Assembly (NCBI GenBank): GCA_005889405.1
Contig: VBFY01000038.1
Span: 1 to 48,952 of the forward strand
Reading direction: 5' to 3'
DNA from: Chloroflexota bacterium
Lineage (GTDB): Bacteria > Chloroflexota > Limnocylindria > P2-11E
Length of the DNA: 48,952 nucleotides
Shown here one piece after another: positions 8,527 through 16,263 of this stretch. Each line of letters opens with the position of its first letter. Positions within the stretch are counted from its first letter, which is position 1. Under the pieces are notes generated by a model. It worked only from the letters and a program-made list of their open reading frames with translations, searched no databases and was not told the origin of the DNA. The translations under genes were made by a program, and so were the position numbers.

Positions 8527-8984
8527 AAGAGCGCGTGATCCTCGCGGACTGCTGCGAGGACTGGATCATCGAATGGGGCGGCTTCTACAAATCCGATCGT
8601 TCGTTCAGCTGTCCGGAGTGCGCGACGGCATGGAAGAAGACAGACACCGACACATATCGGCGCGGCGACGGACGGGTCTTCACCCGGCGCACGCGCGTCG
8701 GGCCGCAGGCGTCGTTCCCGTACCTCGGCGCCGCAGACGGCCACCAACCCAACGTGGAGCGGTGCTGCGCGAAGATCCTGTTGTCGCAGGGTGAACGGAT
8801 GGCCGATGGGGCCTTCGTGTGTCCGGTGTGCGGGACCGAGTGGCAGCGGCGCACCGAGCGGCTCCATGGCCTGCGCATCGCGGTATTCGCGAAGGCCGCG
8901 CTCGCGGAGCCGCTCACGATCCAGGCGGGTCGAACGCGGCCGTTCCTCGTGACGCTTTCGGAATATTCGCCGCCACGCGACTAG
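8523..8984 (+). CDS. Unknown protein with duplicated CC...CPxC putative zinc sites
   Basis: 153 aa from a GTG that overlaps the argF stop. Two halves share a pattern: Cys10-Cys11 then Cys30-Pro-Glu-Cys33 followed by ATAW, and Cys81-Cys82 then Cys100-Pro-Val-Cys103 followed by GTEW. Spacing is nearly identical (18 and 17 residues between CC and CPxC), indicating internal duplication of a small metal-binding unit. No signal peptide or membrane helix. Not recognised; zinc binding is inferred from the cysteines. It ends a yvcK-argF operon. Confidence 0.72.
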   Translation: MKERVILADCCEDWIIEWGGFYKSDRSFSCPECATAWKKTDTDTYRRGDGRVFTRRTRVGPQASFPYLGAADGHQPNVERCCAKILLSQGERMADGAFVCPVCGTEWQRRTERLHGLRIAVFAKAALAEPLTIQAGRTRPFLVTLSEYSPPRD

Positions 8985-9033
8985 CCGCGCTGCTACGCGC
9001 CTGAGACCGGCGACTCCCCCGAACGGCTGATGA

Positions 9034-9074
9034 GGGGGTGATACCCCCGCACCAGACTCACTCGCGGTGGTGAG
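9034..9074 (+). promoter_or_regulatory. Two hairpins in the leader of the FecR gene
   Basis: GGGGGT-GAT-ACCCCC (9034-9048) and CTCAC-N8-GTGAG (9057-9074) are perfect inverted repeats in the 92-bp gap upstream of the FecR ATG at 9077. The second ends at the purine-rich GAGGG next to the start codon, so folding could limit ribosome access. The first could instead terminate the upstream operon, but it lacks a T run. Confidence 0.4.
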
Positions 9075-9076
9075 GG

Positions 9077-10171
9077 ATGGATAGATCCGCTGGCGTGGTG
9101 TGGATGGGGGGCTCCAAAGGTCCGAGTCGCCTGCGAAGGGTGACCGGGCCCGTCGTCCTCGGCTTCCTTCTGTTCACCGCGTTCAGCGTCGGCGGTGGCT
9201 TCGGCGGTCGTGCCCTCGCCGCGTCGACGACCGTCACGGTCATCTCCGGCGACGTCGAGGTCAGACACGGCGCGACCGGGTCGTTCGTGAGTGCGACCGA
9301 CGGCGAGGTCCTCGTTGCGGGTGACGCCGTGCGCACCGGCGACGGTTCACGCGCGATCCTGACGTACTTCGAGGGGTCGACGGTGAGCGTCGAGCCGAAC
9401 ACCGAGCTCGCGATCGAGAACGCGTCCGCGCTCACCGACGGCAGCACCATCGTCGTGATGCAGCAGAACTTCGGTCGCACCTGGCACGTCGTGACCAAGC
9501 TCATCACCGGCAACTCCAAATACGAGGTGAAGACGCCGGCCAGCACCGCTTCGGTGCGCGGCACCGCGTTCCAGGTGGACAGCGACAGCGAGCGGACCAT
9601 CGTCACGACGACCGAGGGCACCGTGGTGGATCGTGTCGCGGACCCGGACCACCAGGGCCAGACGGTCGACGTGCCCGTGCCTGCCGGGAAGACGCACGAG
9701 CACAAGAAGAACGCGCGCCCGGCGCCCGCCGCGGCGGCGCCCCGACCGGAGCGCATGGTCACGGTGACGCTCGACGATCAGAACTCGCTCGTCATCGACT
9801 CGCAGGGACGCGCGAACGGCATCGACAGGAACGGGAAGAAGCACCTTGAGACGCCCGGCGCACAGCTCGTGAAGACTCCGGACGGAAAGCTCCAGATCGT
9901 GCTCCCGAACGTATCGGACGGCCGTCTCGAGGCGCTGGTGCGCATTACTGGCGGCGGTGAGGTCGACGTGCAGACGACGGTCGAGGACCGGGGCATGGAG
10001 CCGGTGAAGACGCAGACCAAAGTCACCGCCGACACGACCGGTCAGGGCCGCGCGAGTGTCGACGTCACGCGGACGGCCGACGGCAGGACCAACGTGAGGC
10101 AGTCGACCGGTTCGGTGAACTCGAAGGCGCCGGGCGCAGTGGATGCGCTCTTCGGTGGGAAGAGGCCTTAG
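9077..10171 (+). CDS. FecR-domain exported or surface protein
   Basis: 364 aa. A hydrophobic segment (VTGPVVLGFLLFTAFSVGGGF, about 22-42) acts as signal or anchor. A FecR domain follows (about 50-190): VTVISGDVEVRHG, VLVAGDAVRTGDGSRAILTYFEGSTVSVEPNTEL, KTPASTASVRGTAFQV. The remainder (VTVTLDDQNSLVIDSQGRANGI...) is beta-type and matches the equivalent part of the gene at 46024. Unlike classical FecR, no sigma-factor-binding cytoplasmic domain is seen, so a surface or matrix role is more likely than iron signalling. A second in-frame ATG at 9104 is possible. It ends tail-to-tail with the LAGLIDADG gene, stops overlapping. Confidence 0.83.
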   Translation: MDRSAGVVWMGGSKGPSRLRRVTGPVVLGFLLFTAFSVGGGFGGRALAASTTVTVISGDVEVRHGATGSFVSATDGEVLVAGDAVRTGDGSRAILTYFEGSTVSVEPNTELAIENASALTDGSTIVVMQQNFGRTWHVVTKLITGNSKYEVKTPASTASVRGTAFQVDSDSERTIVTTTEGTVVDRVADPDHQGQTVDVPVPAGKTHEHKKNARPAPAAAAPRPERMVTVTLDDQNSLVIDSQGRANGIDRNGKKHLETPGAQLVKTPDGKLQIVLPNVSDGRLEALVRITGGGEVDVQTTVEDRGMEPVKTQTKVTADTTGQGRASVDVTRTADGRTNVRQSTGSVNSKAPGAVDALFGGKRP

Positions 10172-11001
10172 CGGAGCGGCGTGATCCGCGTCTCGCGACC
10201 GTTCGCCTTGTCGCGCGACCACATCATGTAGTGCTTGTGACACAGGCCGCGACCGCGATGTGGCGCACTACACCCGGGAACAACACACGACAACGGCGGA
10301 TCGATGAGACGGATCGGATGGTACTGCGAGAGTGCCGCGTCGATTGCTTCAGTTCGGCGCTGGCCCATGAACGCCCGAAGGCGTTTCATCCATTCGGCTG
10401 CGTGGGCGCCTCCTACCTGTGCTACGAACGTTGGGCGCCACTCTGGCCGGCGCGCTTCACGTAAGGCGACGGAACGGGCCTCGACGAGCTTTGCCGCTAT
10501 CCGAACAACGGAGCCGTCGCACATGTTCAGTGAGATCACCGGGTAACTGTCGCAGGTCAACGAGAACGTGCCCTCGCCTTCCAGCAGGCCCGCGAGCCAA
10601 CTCAACGCACGCGGATCCCTGCTCGTGGAGCCATCGATCCCGTCCAAAACTGGGAAGCGCGGAGCTTTCGGCCGTGACCGACGTCCGCGAGGACTCCAGC
10701 GCGCCAGAACCCGATCGATCTGCGCGGTGCGCTCGGGGCCGAGGACAGGGCGCATTGCGATCATCAGATCCACAGCTTCGGCGCCCCTCAACTGGGTAAT
10801 GAAAGGCGGTTTGTAGTGAGCCTGGCGGGGTCGTATCGGAGTGACTGCGCGATCTAGAAGAGCTGCCGATCGCTCCACGACATCACGATCGGTCATGCGG
10901 ATCCTGACGACAGGCGCGTTCGGGCGCGACGGCGGCCCGCTCATGAACGTGCCTTCTCCCTCGAGGATGCCAGCGAGCCAATAGAAGGGATCGAGCGCCA
11001 T
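10168..11001 (-). CDS. Free-standing double-LAGLIDADG protein with Cys/His C-terminal motif
   Basis: 277 aa with two LAGLIDADG-like motifs, WLAGILEGEGTF (8-19) and WLAGLLEGEGTF (135-146), each opening a domain of about 120 residues, as in single-chain homing endonucleases or related DNA-binding proteins. Acidic residues at the motif ends (LEGEG) are kept in both copies, so nuclease activity is possible. The C-terminus adds Cys239-x4-Cys244-x9-Cys254-x2-His257, a likely zinc-binding element. It is not inside an intron or intein: no split host gene flanks it. It lies downstream of tRNA-His on the same strand. Confidence 0.8.
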   Translation of the reverse strand: MALDPFYWLAGILEGEGTFMSGPPSRPNAPVVRIRMTDRDVVERSAALLDRAVTPIRPRQAHYKPPFITQLRGAEAVDLMIAMRPVLGPERTAQIDRVLARWSPRGRRSRPKAPRFPVLDGIDGSTSRDPRALSWLAGLLEGEGTFSLTCDSYPVISLNMCDGSVVRIAAKLVEARSVALREARRPEWRPTFVAQVGGAHAAEWMKRLRAFMGQRRTEAIDAALSQYHPIRLIDPPLSCVVPGCSAPHRGRGLCHKHYMMWSRDKANGRETRITPLR

Positions 11002-11002
11002 C

Positions 11003-11076
11003 GCATCTACATCGCACCGTCGCGACGTCGGTGCAATAGGACTGAGTGACTAGGTCGGACTCCGCGATGTAGATGC
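11003..11076. repeat. 13-bp perfect inverted repeat between tRNA-His and the LAGLIDADG gene
   Basis: GCATCTACATCGC (11003-11015) and GCGATGTAGATGC (11064-11076) are exact reverse complements separated by 48 bp. A smaller inverted repeat GCACCG/CGGTGC (11014-11019, 11029-11034) overlaps the left arm. The left arm is 1 bp upstream of the LAGLIDADG ATG and the right arm is 9 bp beyond the 3' side of tRNA-His. Confidence 0.8.
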
Positions 11077-11085
11077 AAGCTGCTG

Positions 11086-11157
11086 GGCGGCTAAGCAGTT
11101 TCGAACTGCTACTGGATGGTCCACAACCATCAGTGCTGCCATTACACCATAGCCGCC
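11086..11157 (-). tRNA. tRNA-His (anticodon GTG)
   Basis: Reading the minus strand, GCGGCTA pairs with TAGCCGC in the acceptor stem, with an encoded extra 5' G (G-1) opposite C73, the hallmark of tRNA-His. The anticodon arm is GATGG-TTGTGGA-CCATC, giving anticodon GTG. The T arm is AGCAG-TTCGAAA-CTGCT. A full CCA tail is not encoded. It is the only tRNA seen in the window. Confidence 0.96.
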
Positions 11158-11163
11158 GTGAGA

Positions 11164-11179
11164 GACAGGCACTCCTGTC
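11164..11179. terminator. Hairpin after the ccm operon
   Basis: GACAGG-CACT-CCTGTC forms a perfect 6-bp stem with a 4-nt loop, lying between the stop of the last ccm gene (11208, minus strand) and the 5' end of tRNA-His (11157). It is a candidate terminator or processing site, but has no U tract, so tRNA-His may be co-transcribed. Confidence 0.45.
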
Positions 11180-11207
11180 GGAATGAAATGTTAGACGACT
11201 GGCTGGA

Positions 11208-12011
11208 CTAGAGTCCCGCTTTCTTCTTCGCGTCCTCGTAGAGCGGACGCACCATCGCAGCACCGGGATGGAATTCGCCGACGTCGAGATAGATCGTCCA
11301 GGTGTCGACCGCACCCCGCCAGTCCTCGCTGCGGTACTGGATCAGCCCCTTCAGGAACAGCGCGTCCGCATCGCGCGGACGCAGCGTGAGCACGCGGTCC
11401 GCGGCGATGCGCGCGCCGGCGAGCTCGCCCGAGCGGAAGAGCATGAAGCCGATCCCATTGAGCGCGGGAACACTCTCCGTGTCGATCGCGAGGACAGCTT
11501 GATACGTCGCGACCGCCTCGGTCACGCGGTCCTCGCTCACGTAGGCATCCGCGAGCGCGAGCAACGTCGGCACGTCACGCGGATTCGCCTTCGCGCGCGC
11601 CTCGAGCCCCGAAGTCGTCGGGCCGGCGGGGACCGATCCGGTGATCGACTCCCCAGGCGCGCGGTCGCCCGCGGCACGCGGCAGCTCGATCACGACGAGT
11701 ACGACGGCGATGCCGGCGAGCAACGCGGCGAGCACGAGCGTCCGCCACGGGGCGGGCACTGTTCGTGTCTCGTGTCGGGCAACGAACGCGCCCCGTTCGA
11801 GCAGCGAGCGCAGCCGCTCGTGATCGGCGGGCGCGATCGTGCCCGCGGCGCGCGCGAACTCGAGATCGCGAAGCGAGCTCACCGCGCGCGCTACGTCGTC
11901 GTGCGCGTCGGTGGTTTCGACCGGCCATGCGAGACCGCGGCGCGCGAGCAGCGGCCGCACGGCGAGCGCGAGGCCGGCGAGGAACAGTGTCGTGAAGAGG
12001 AGGTAGCTCAC
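11208..12011 (-). CDS. CcmI-like TPR cytochrome c biogenesis protein
   Basis: 267 aa from a GTG overlapping the ccmH stop. An N-terminal helix (SYLLFTTLFLAGLALAV) and a cytoplasmic coiled region with the CcmI-like pattern AVSSLRDLEFARAAGTIAPADHERL lead to a second helix (LVLAALLAGIAVVLVVIEL). The C-terminal half contains TPR-like repeats (PTLLALADAYVSEDRVTEAVATYQAVLAIDTESVPALNGIGFMLFRSGEL). CcmI-type proteins chaperone apocytochrome c to the haem lyase CcmF/H. It is the last gene of the ccm operon. Confidence 0.85.
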   Translation of the reverse strand: MSYLLFTTLFLAGLALAVRPLLARRGLAWPVETTDAHDDVARAVSSLRDLEFARAAGTIAPADHERLRSLLERGAFVARHETRTVPAPWRTLVLAALLAGIAVVLVVIELPRAAGDRAPGESITGSVPAGPTTSGLEARAKANPRDVPTLLALADAYVSEDRVTEAVATYQAVLAIDTESVPALNGIGFMLFRSGELAGARIAADRVLTLRPRDADALFLKGLIQYRSEDWRGAVDTWTIYLDVGEFHPGAAMVRPLYEDAKKKAGL

Positions 12012-12490
12012 TCGGCACCGTCCGCTTGCGGCAGATCGAGCGCTTCCTCTCGCGCGACGCGCTCCCGGAGCGCGGCGAGCTCTCGCGTGGACGGCGCGGC
12101 CGCGCTCGGTACGATCGCGCGCATCCGCCGGACCACGACGGCAAGACCCGCCGCGAGCGCGACGACAGGTACGAGCCAGATCAACCCGGTCCACGACGAT
12201 GCGGGCGGCGAGAGCAGTACCCAATCGCCGTACGACGCGCGGAACTCGCCGCGGATCTCGTCGTCGGTCCGGCCCTCGGCGACGCGCTGCACCACCAGAT
12301 CGCGCATCTGCCGCGCGCTCGCCGCGGGCGAATCCTTCACCGAGAGCCCCTGGCACGTCACGCATCGCAGCTCGCTCGTGATCCGATCGACGCGCTCCGC
12401 CGCCGTCGTCTCGTGTGGCCAGGCGCTCCAGGCGACCGCGCCGAAGATCGCGAGCAGCGCGACGAGGATGACTGCGCGCTCGCGCGTCAT
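12008..12490 (-). CDS. ccmH: Cytochrome c maturation protein CcmH/NrfF family
   Basis: 160 aa. An N-terminal helix is followed by the hallmark LRCVTCQG (Cys43, Cys46), which reduces the CXXCH of apocytochromes for haem ligation outside the membrane. A second helix (WTGLIWLVPVVALAAGLAVVV) anchors the C-terminus. It overlaps ccmG (ATGA) and the CcmI-like gene (GTGA). Length and motif match the family. Confidence 0.93.
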   Translation of the reverse strand: MTRERAVILVALLAIFGAVAWSAWPHETTAAERVDRITSELRCVTCQGLSVKDSPAASARQMRDLVVQRVAEGRTDDEIRGEFRASYGDWVLLSPPASSWTGLIWLVPVVALAAGLAVVVRRMRAIVPSAAAPSTRELAALRERVAREEALDLPQADGAE

Positions 12491-13020
12491 CGCGACGCCT
12501 GCGCGCGGAGCTTGTCGATGCTCGCCACGAGCGTCGCCTCGTCGACAGGCCCGATGTGGCGACCGGCGATGACGCCGTCGGGTCCGATGAAGTACGTTTC
12601 GGGCGGGCCGAACACCCCGTACGCGAACGCGATGCGGCCATCGTCGTCACGCACGGTGGGCCAGGTGACGCCGTTGGTGCTCACGTACGTGCGCGCCTTG
12701 TCCGTCGCGTCCTCGTACACGATGCCGATGAAGACGACGTCGCTGGTGCGATAACGCTCCCACACGCGCACGAGAGCCGGGTTCTCCTCTTTGCACGGCG
12801 GGCACCACGACGCGAAGAAGTTCAGGACGACGACCTTGCCGGCGTAGTCGCTGAGCGACAGCGTGCCGGTTCCGTCGAGCCTATCGGCGGTGAACGCGGC
12901 GGCCGGCTTGTTCACGGTGCCGGTGCGGATGTCGTGCGGGTCGCGCCGGAACGAGAGCATCAGCACGACGACGAGCGCCGCGATGCCGACGACGATCGAG
13001 TAGCGCAGCCACCTCGGCAT
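12487..13020 (-). CDS. ccmG: Thioredoxin-like CcmG/DsbE/ResA protein
   Basis: 177 aa: a membrane anchor (YSIVVGIAALVVVLML), then a thioredoxin fold with the WCPPC active site (Cys73, Cys76) and a Gly-Pro-Pro-Glu-Thr-Tyr segment including the cis-Pro loop (GPPETYFIGPDG). It delivers reductant to apocytochrome c cysteines together with CcmH. It lies between ccmF (4-bp gap) and ccmH (overlap), the standard position for CcmG. Confidence 0.93.
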   Translation of the reverse strand: MPRWLRYSIVVGIAALVVVLMLSFRRDPHDIRTGTVNKPAAAFTADRLDGTGTLSLSDYAGKVVVLNFFASWCPPCKEENPALVRVWERYRTSDVVFIGIVYEDATDKARTYVSTNGVTWPTVRDDDGRIAFAYGVFGPPETYFIGPDGVIAGRHIGPVDEATLVASIDKLRAQASR

Positions 13021-13024
13021 CAGA

Positions 13025-15031
13025 TCAGTCGCCTACCGTCGCGGGCGCTTCGGTGAGCGGGCGCATGACTTCGCGGCGTTTCGGTTGCGGCAGCGCGGCG
13101 ATCACCGCGCCCAGGCCGACGACCCCGCCGCCGAGCCAGAGCCACGAGACGAGCGGGATGACCAGCACGCGGATCGTCGCCCACGACCGCGCGCTCGTGT
13201 CGTACGCGACGAGGATCGTGTACACGTCGTCGTGGAGACCCGCGGCGATGCCGGGTGAGCCGACCGCCTGCGTCGCGTTGGGGAAGAACAGGAGTGCCGG
13301 GCGGAGATTCTCGTCGGCGCCGTTGCCCGTGATCGCGAGATCCGCGACGAGCAGATCGCGCTGGGGCTCTCTCACGCTGCGAAGACCGCCGAACGCCACG
13401 GTGTAGCCGGCGGCCTCGAAGTGATCGCCGGCGCTGACGGTGCGCTCGACCTCGACCGTCTTCGACTGGCTTGTCGCCACGGCGACCGCGACGAGAACGA
13501 TGCCAAGATGCACGATGTACCCGCCGTAGCGGCGACCGCTGCGCCGCAGCAGGTTCGCGAACGCGGTGCTCGCGCTCTCGCCGTGCAGCGCCCTTCGGGC
13601 GCGGATTCCGCGCGCGAACTCCTGCACGACCGTCGCGACAACGAACGCCGCGAGCGCATAGGTGAGCACCGCGAAGGCGCCGCCGAGTGCGGTCGCGACC
13701 GCGAGGAGCGCGCCGCCCGCTGCAGCGACGATGGGCGCGGTGAATTGCCTCTCGAGCGTCACGCGCGACGCCCCGTGCCACGGGAGCTGCGGGCCGATAC
13801 CCATGAGGAAGAGGAGCGCGAGTGCGAGCGGCACCTCGACGCGATCGAAGTACGGCCGTCCGATCGAGAGCTGCGCTCCGCTCAGCGCCTCCGCGATGAG
13901 CGGATAGAGCGTGCCGAGCAGGACGGTCAGCGTCGCGGCGACGAAGACCACGTTCTGGAACAGGAAGATCGCCTCCCGCGAGAGCGGCGTGCCGACGGCG
14001 CCTGCGTCGCGCAACGTGGGAAGGCGCCACAGCAGCAGACCGACCGAGAGGACGACGATCGCCACGAGGTAGCCGAGGAGCAGCGGCCCGATGGCGGACT
14101 GCGTGAACGCGTGTACCGAGTTCACGACGCCGCTGCGCGTAAGGAACGTACCGAGGATCGTGAGCGCGAAGGTCGCGATCACGAGGGACAGGTTCCAGCT
14201 GCGGAGCAGGCGACGTTTCTCCTCGACCATCACCGAGTGCAGGTACGCGGTCGCGACGAGCCACGGCATGATCGCGGCGTTCTCGACCGGATCCCAGGCC
14301 CAGTAGCCGCCCCAACCCAGCACCGCATACGACCACCACGAGCCCGCGACGATGCCGACGCCGAGCAGCGCCCACGACACGAGCGCGAAGCGCCGAGTCG
14401 CCACCAGCCAGCGATCGCCGCCCTCGCCGAGGATGAGCGACGCGATGGCGTAGGCGAACGGGACCGAGAACAGGACGTAGCCGAGATAAAGGAGTGGCGG
14501 GTGCAGCGCCATGAGCGGATGGTTCTGCAGCAGCGGGTTGGGGCCGTTCCCGTTGAGCGGCACGATGTCGCTCCGCACGAAGGGATCGGCGGCGGGCGTC
14601 GTGACCAGTAGCAGGAAGAACGTGAGCATCGCGAACAGGACCGCGAGTGCGGTCGTCGCGAGGCGGGGCAGGGCGGGCGTGCCACGCCAGGCGACATACG
14701 CCGTCGCGCCGGCGAGGATCGCCGTCCAGAGGAGGATCGATCCCTCGAGCGCCGCCCACAGCGAGACGACAGTGAAGAAGAGCGGCGTCTCAAGGGCGTT
14801 GTTCCGCGCGACGTACGCGATCGAAAAGTCATGCGTGACGAGCGCGCCGATCATCGCGAGCGCGGCGAGCACGACGAGCAGGAACGTGATGAGCGCCGAC
14901 CAGCGCGCGCTCGCGAGCGCGCGGCCGTCGCGCTTCGCCGCGGCGTACGCGGCTGCGCCGATGCCCCAGATCGCGAGCGGCAGCGCCGCGCGCAGCGCGC
15001 CGGTGCCGAGGTCCGCGAAGCTGAAGCTCAA
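13025..15031 (-). CDS. ccmF: Haem lyase subunit CcmF
   Basis: 668 aa with about 14 hydrophobic segments. The haem-handling WWD signature is WGGYWAWDPVENAAIMPWL, and conserved helices surround LMALHPPLLYLGYV. CcmF/CcmH ligate haem to exported apocytochromes. The start is a TTG overlapping the ccmE stop (TTGA), consistent with translational coupling. Length agrees with System I CcmF proteins. Confidence 0.95.
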   Translation of the reverse strand: MSFSFADLGTGALRAALPLAIWGIGAAAYAAAKRDGRALASARWSALITFLLVVLAALAMIGALVTHDFSIAYVARNNALETPLFFTVVSLWAALEGSILLWTAILAGATAYVAWRGTPALPRLATTALAVLFAMLTFFLLLVTTPAADPFVRSDIVPLNGNGPNPLLQNHPLMALHPPLLYLGYVLFSVPFAYAIASLILGEGGDRWLVATRRFALVSWALLGVGIVAGSWWSYAVLGWGGYWAWDPVENAAIMPWLVATAYLHSVMVEEKRRLLRSWNLSLVIATFALTILGTFLTRSGVVNSVHAFTQSAIGPLLLGYLVAIVVLSVGLLLWRLPTLRDAGAVGTPLSREAIFLFQNVVFVAATLTVLLGTLYPLIAEALSGAQLSIGRPYFDRVEVPLALALLFLMGIGPQLPWHGASRVTLERQFTAPIVAAAGGALLAVATALGGAFAVLTYALAAFVVATVVQEFARGIRARRALHGESASTAFANLLRRSGRRYGGYIVHLGIVLVAVAVATSQSKTVEVERTVSAGDHFEAAGYTVAFGGLRSVREPQRDLLVADLAITGNGADENLRPALLFFPNATQAVGSPGIAAGLHDDVYTILVAYDTSARSWATIRVLVIPLVSWLWLGGGVVGLGAVIAALPQPKRREVMRPLTEAPATVGD

Positions 15032-15444
15032 GGTGTCTGGTGGCTCGGCGTGGCGCCGGGCGAGGGCGGCGCGTACTGCTCGTCGTGCTTCGCGATGACC
15101 TGTGTCGCCCGGAACGTGCCGTCCGCCGCGAACGTGCCCTCGACGACCGCGCCGGCACCTTCGCGCAGGAGCGCGGGCGGCGCCCCCGTACCGATGACCG
15201 CGGCGCGCGTGGTGCCATCGGTGAGCACGAAGCGCAGGTCGCGCGTCTGCGGGTCGTACCGCAGGCTGCCGGTCTCGACCTGGCCGCCGAGCCGCACCGC
15301 GGTGCCGGGGGCGATGTTCCGCTCGCGGGCCTCGGTCGGCGTGAGGTAGTACACCGTCGAGCTCGCGAGGTTCTGGACGGCGACGAAGCCGATCAGCACC
15401 GCGGCGGCGAGCACCGCGATCAGCAGGACGCGGCGCGCTCCCAT
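15028..15444 (-). CDS. ccmE: Haem chaperone CcmE
   Basis: 138 aa from ATG 15444 (MGARRVLLIAVLAAAV), 4 bp after the ccmD stop. A longer GTG start at 15477 would overlap ccmD by 29 bp and is less likely. One membrane anchor precedes an OB-like domain (VRLGGQVETGSLRYD) ending in AKHDEQYAPP. His120 is the covalent haem-attachment residue and Tyr124 the axial ligand of the H-D-x-x-Y type. Confidence 0.94.
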   Translation of the reverse strand: MGARRVLLIAVLAAAVLIGFVAVQNLASSTVYYLTPTEARERNIAPGTAVRLGGQVETGSLRYDPQTRDLRFVLTDGTTRAAVIGTGAPPALLREGAGAVVEGTFAADGTFRATQVIAKHDEQYAPPSPGATPSHQTP

Positions 15445-15448
15445 GGGC

Positions 15449-15565
15449 TCAGTTACGCGGGCGTTGCGCACGGTCACGGCGCCGGCGCAGTGAGATGAGG
15501 TACAGCGCGATGCCGCCCCACACGACGACGTAGGCGGCGACGATGAAGCCGAGGTTCTCGATCAC
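15449..15565 (-). CDS. ccmD: CcmD small membrane subunit
   Basis: 38 aa (V-IENLGFIVAAYVVVWGGIALYLISLRRRRDRAQ...). One membrane helix followed by a basic stretch is the CcmD pattern. CcmD helps release holo-CcmE from the CcmABC complex. The GTG start overlaps the ccmC stop (GTGA). Its place between ccmC and ccmE is diagnostic despite its short length. Confidence 0.88.
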   Translation of the reverse strand: MIENLGFIVAAYVVVWGGIALYLISLRRRRDRAQRPRN

Positions 15566-16263
15566 GCTCGCGCCTCGAGCATGCGACGTTGTCGGTCGAG
15601 CTCGATCGACATGCGCTCGGCGAGGAACGCGAAGTACACGAGCGTGAACGCGACGACGCAGATCCCCAGCGTCATGCCCATCGCCGCGTCGAGCGACGGG
15701 CTGCCGCCGGCGCGCAGCACGGTCGGCAGCTGGTGCAGCGAGTTCATCCACAGCACCGACAGATGAACGATCGGGATGTCGATGACGGCGATGACGCCGA
15801 TCACCGCGGCACGTGTGGCCCGCCGCGAGAAATCGGTCGAAAGCGACCGCAGGAGCAGGTAGCCGACGTACATCATGAACATGATTGCCGTCGTCACCAG
15901 GCGCGGATCCCAGGTCCACCACACGCCCCACGTCGGCTTCGCCCAGATCGAACCCGCGACGATGAACATGCCGGTGAAGAGCACGCCGACCTCGGCCGAT
16001 GCGACCGCGAGGGCGTCGAACCACGGTCGCTTCGTCCAGAGCCACCCGAGGCTCGCGAGGAAGACGACGAAGAACGCGAGGTACGCGAGCCACGCGAGCG
16101 GGACGTGGACGTAGATGATCCGGTATACGTCGCCCTGCACGGCGTCGGTCGGCGCCCACACGAGCGCCATGAACGTCGCGATCAGCGAGCTGGCGACCGC
16201 GAGGCGGCCCAGCCAAGGGCGGACGCGGATGGTGGGGAAGGGCGCCGCAGTCGTTTCGATCAT
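15562..16263 (-). CDS. ccmC: Haem-handling protein CcmC
   Basis: 233 aa from ATG 16263, which overlaps the ccmB stop (ATGA). Six hydrophobic helices and the WWD motif WGVWWTWDPRLVTT are present, along with the flanking His of IIYVHVPLAW. CcmC transfers haem to CcmE. Length fits the family. Confidence 0.95.
   Translation of the reverse strand: MIETTAAPFPTIRVRPWLGRLAVASSLIATFMALVWAPTDAVQGDVYRIIYVHVPLAWLAYLAFFVVFLASLGWLWTKRPWFDALAVASAEVGVLFTGMFIVAGSIWAKPTWGVWWTWDPRLVTTAIMFMMYVGYLLLRSLSTDFSRRATRAAVIGVIAVIDIPIVHLSVLWMNSLHQLPTVLRAGGSPSLDAAMGMTLGICVVAFTLVYFAFLAERMSIELDRQRRMLEARA

Noticed and set aside
9077-10171. Classical FecR iron-signalling regulator
   Set aside because: No FecI-type sigma or TonB receptor is adjacent and no cytoplasmic anti-sigma segment precedes the membrane helix.
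10168-11001. LAGLIDADG protein as part of an intein or group I intron
   Set aside because: No host gene is split around it; tRNA-His is intact and uninterrupted, and the FecR gene is complete.
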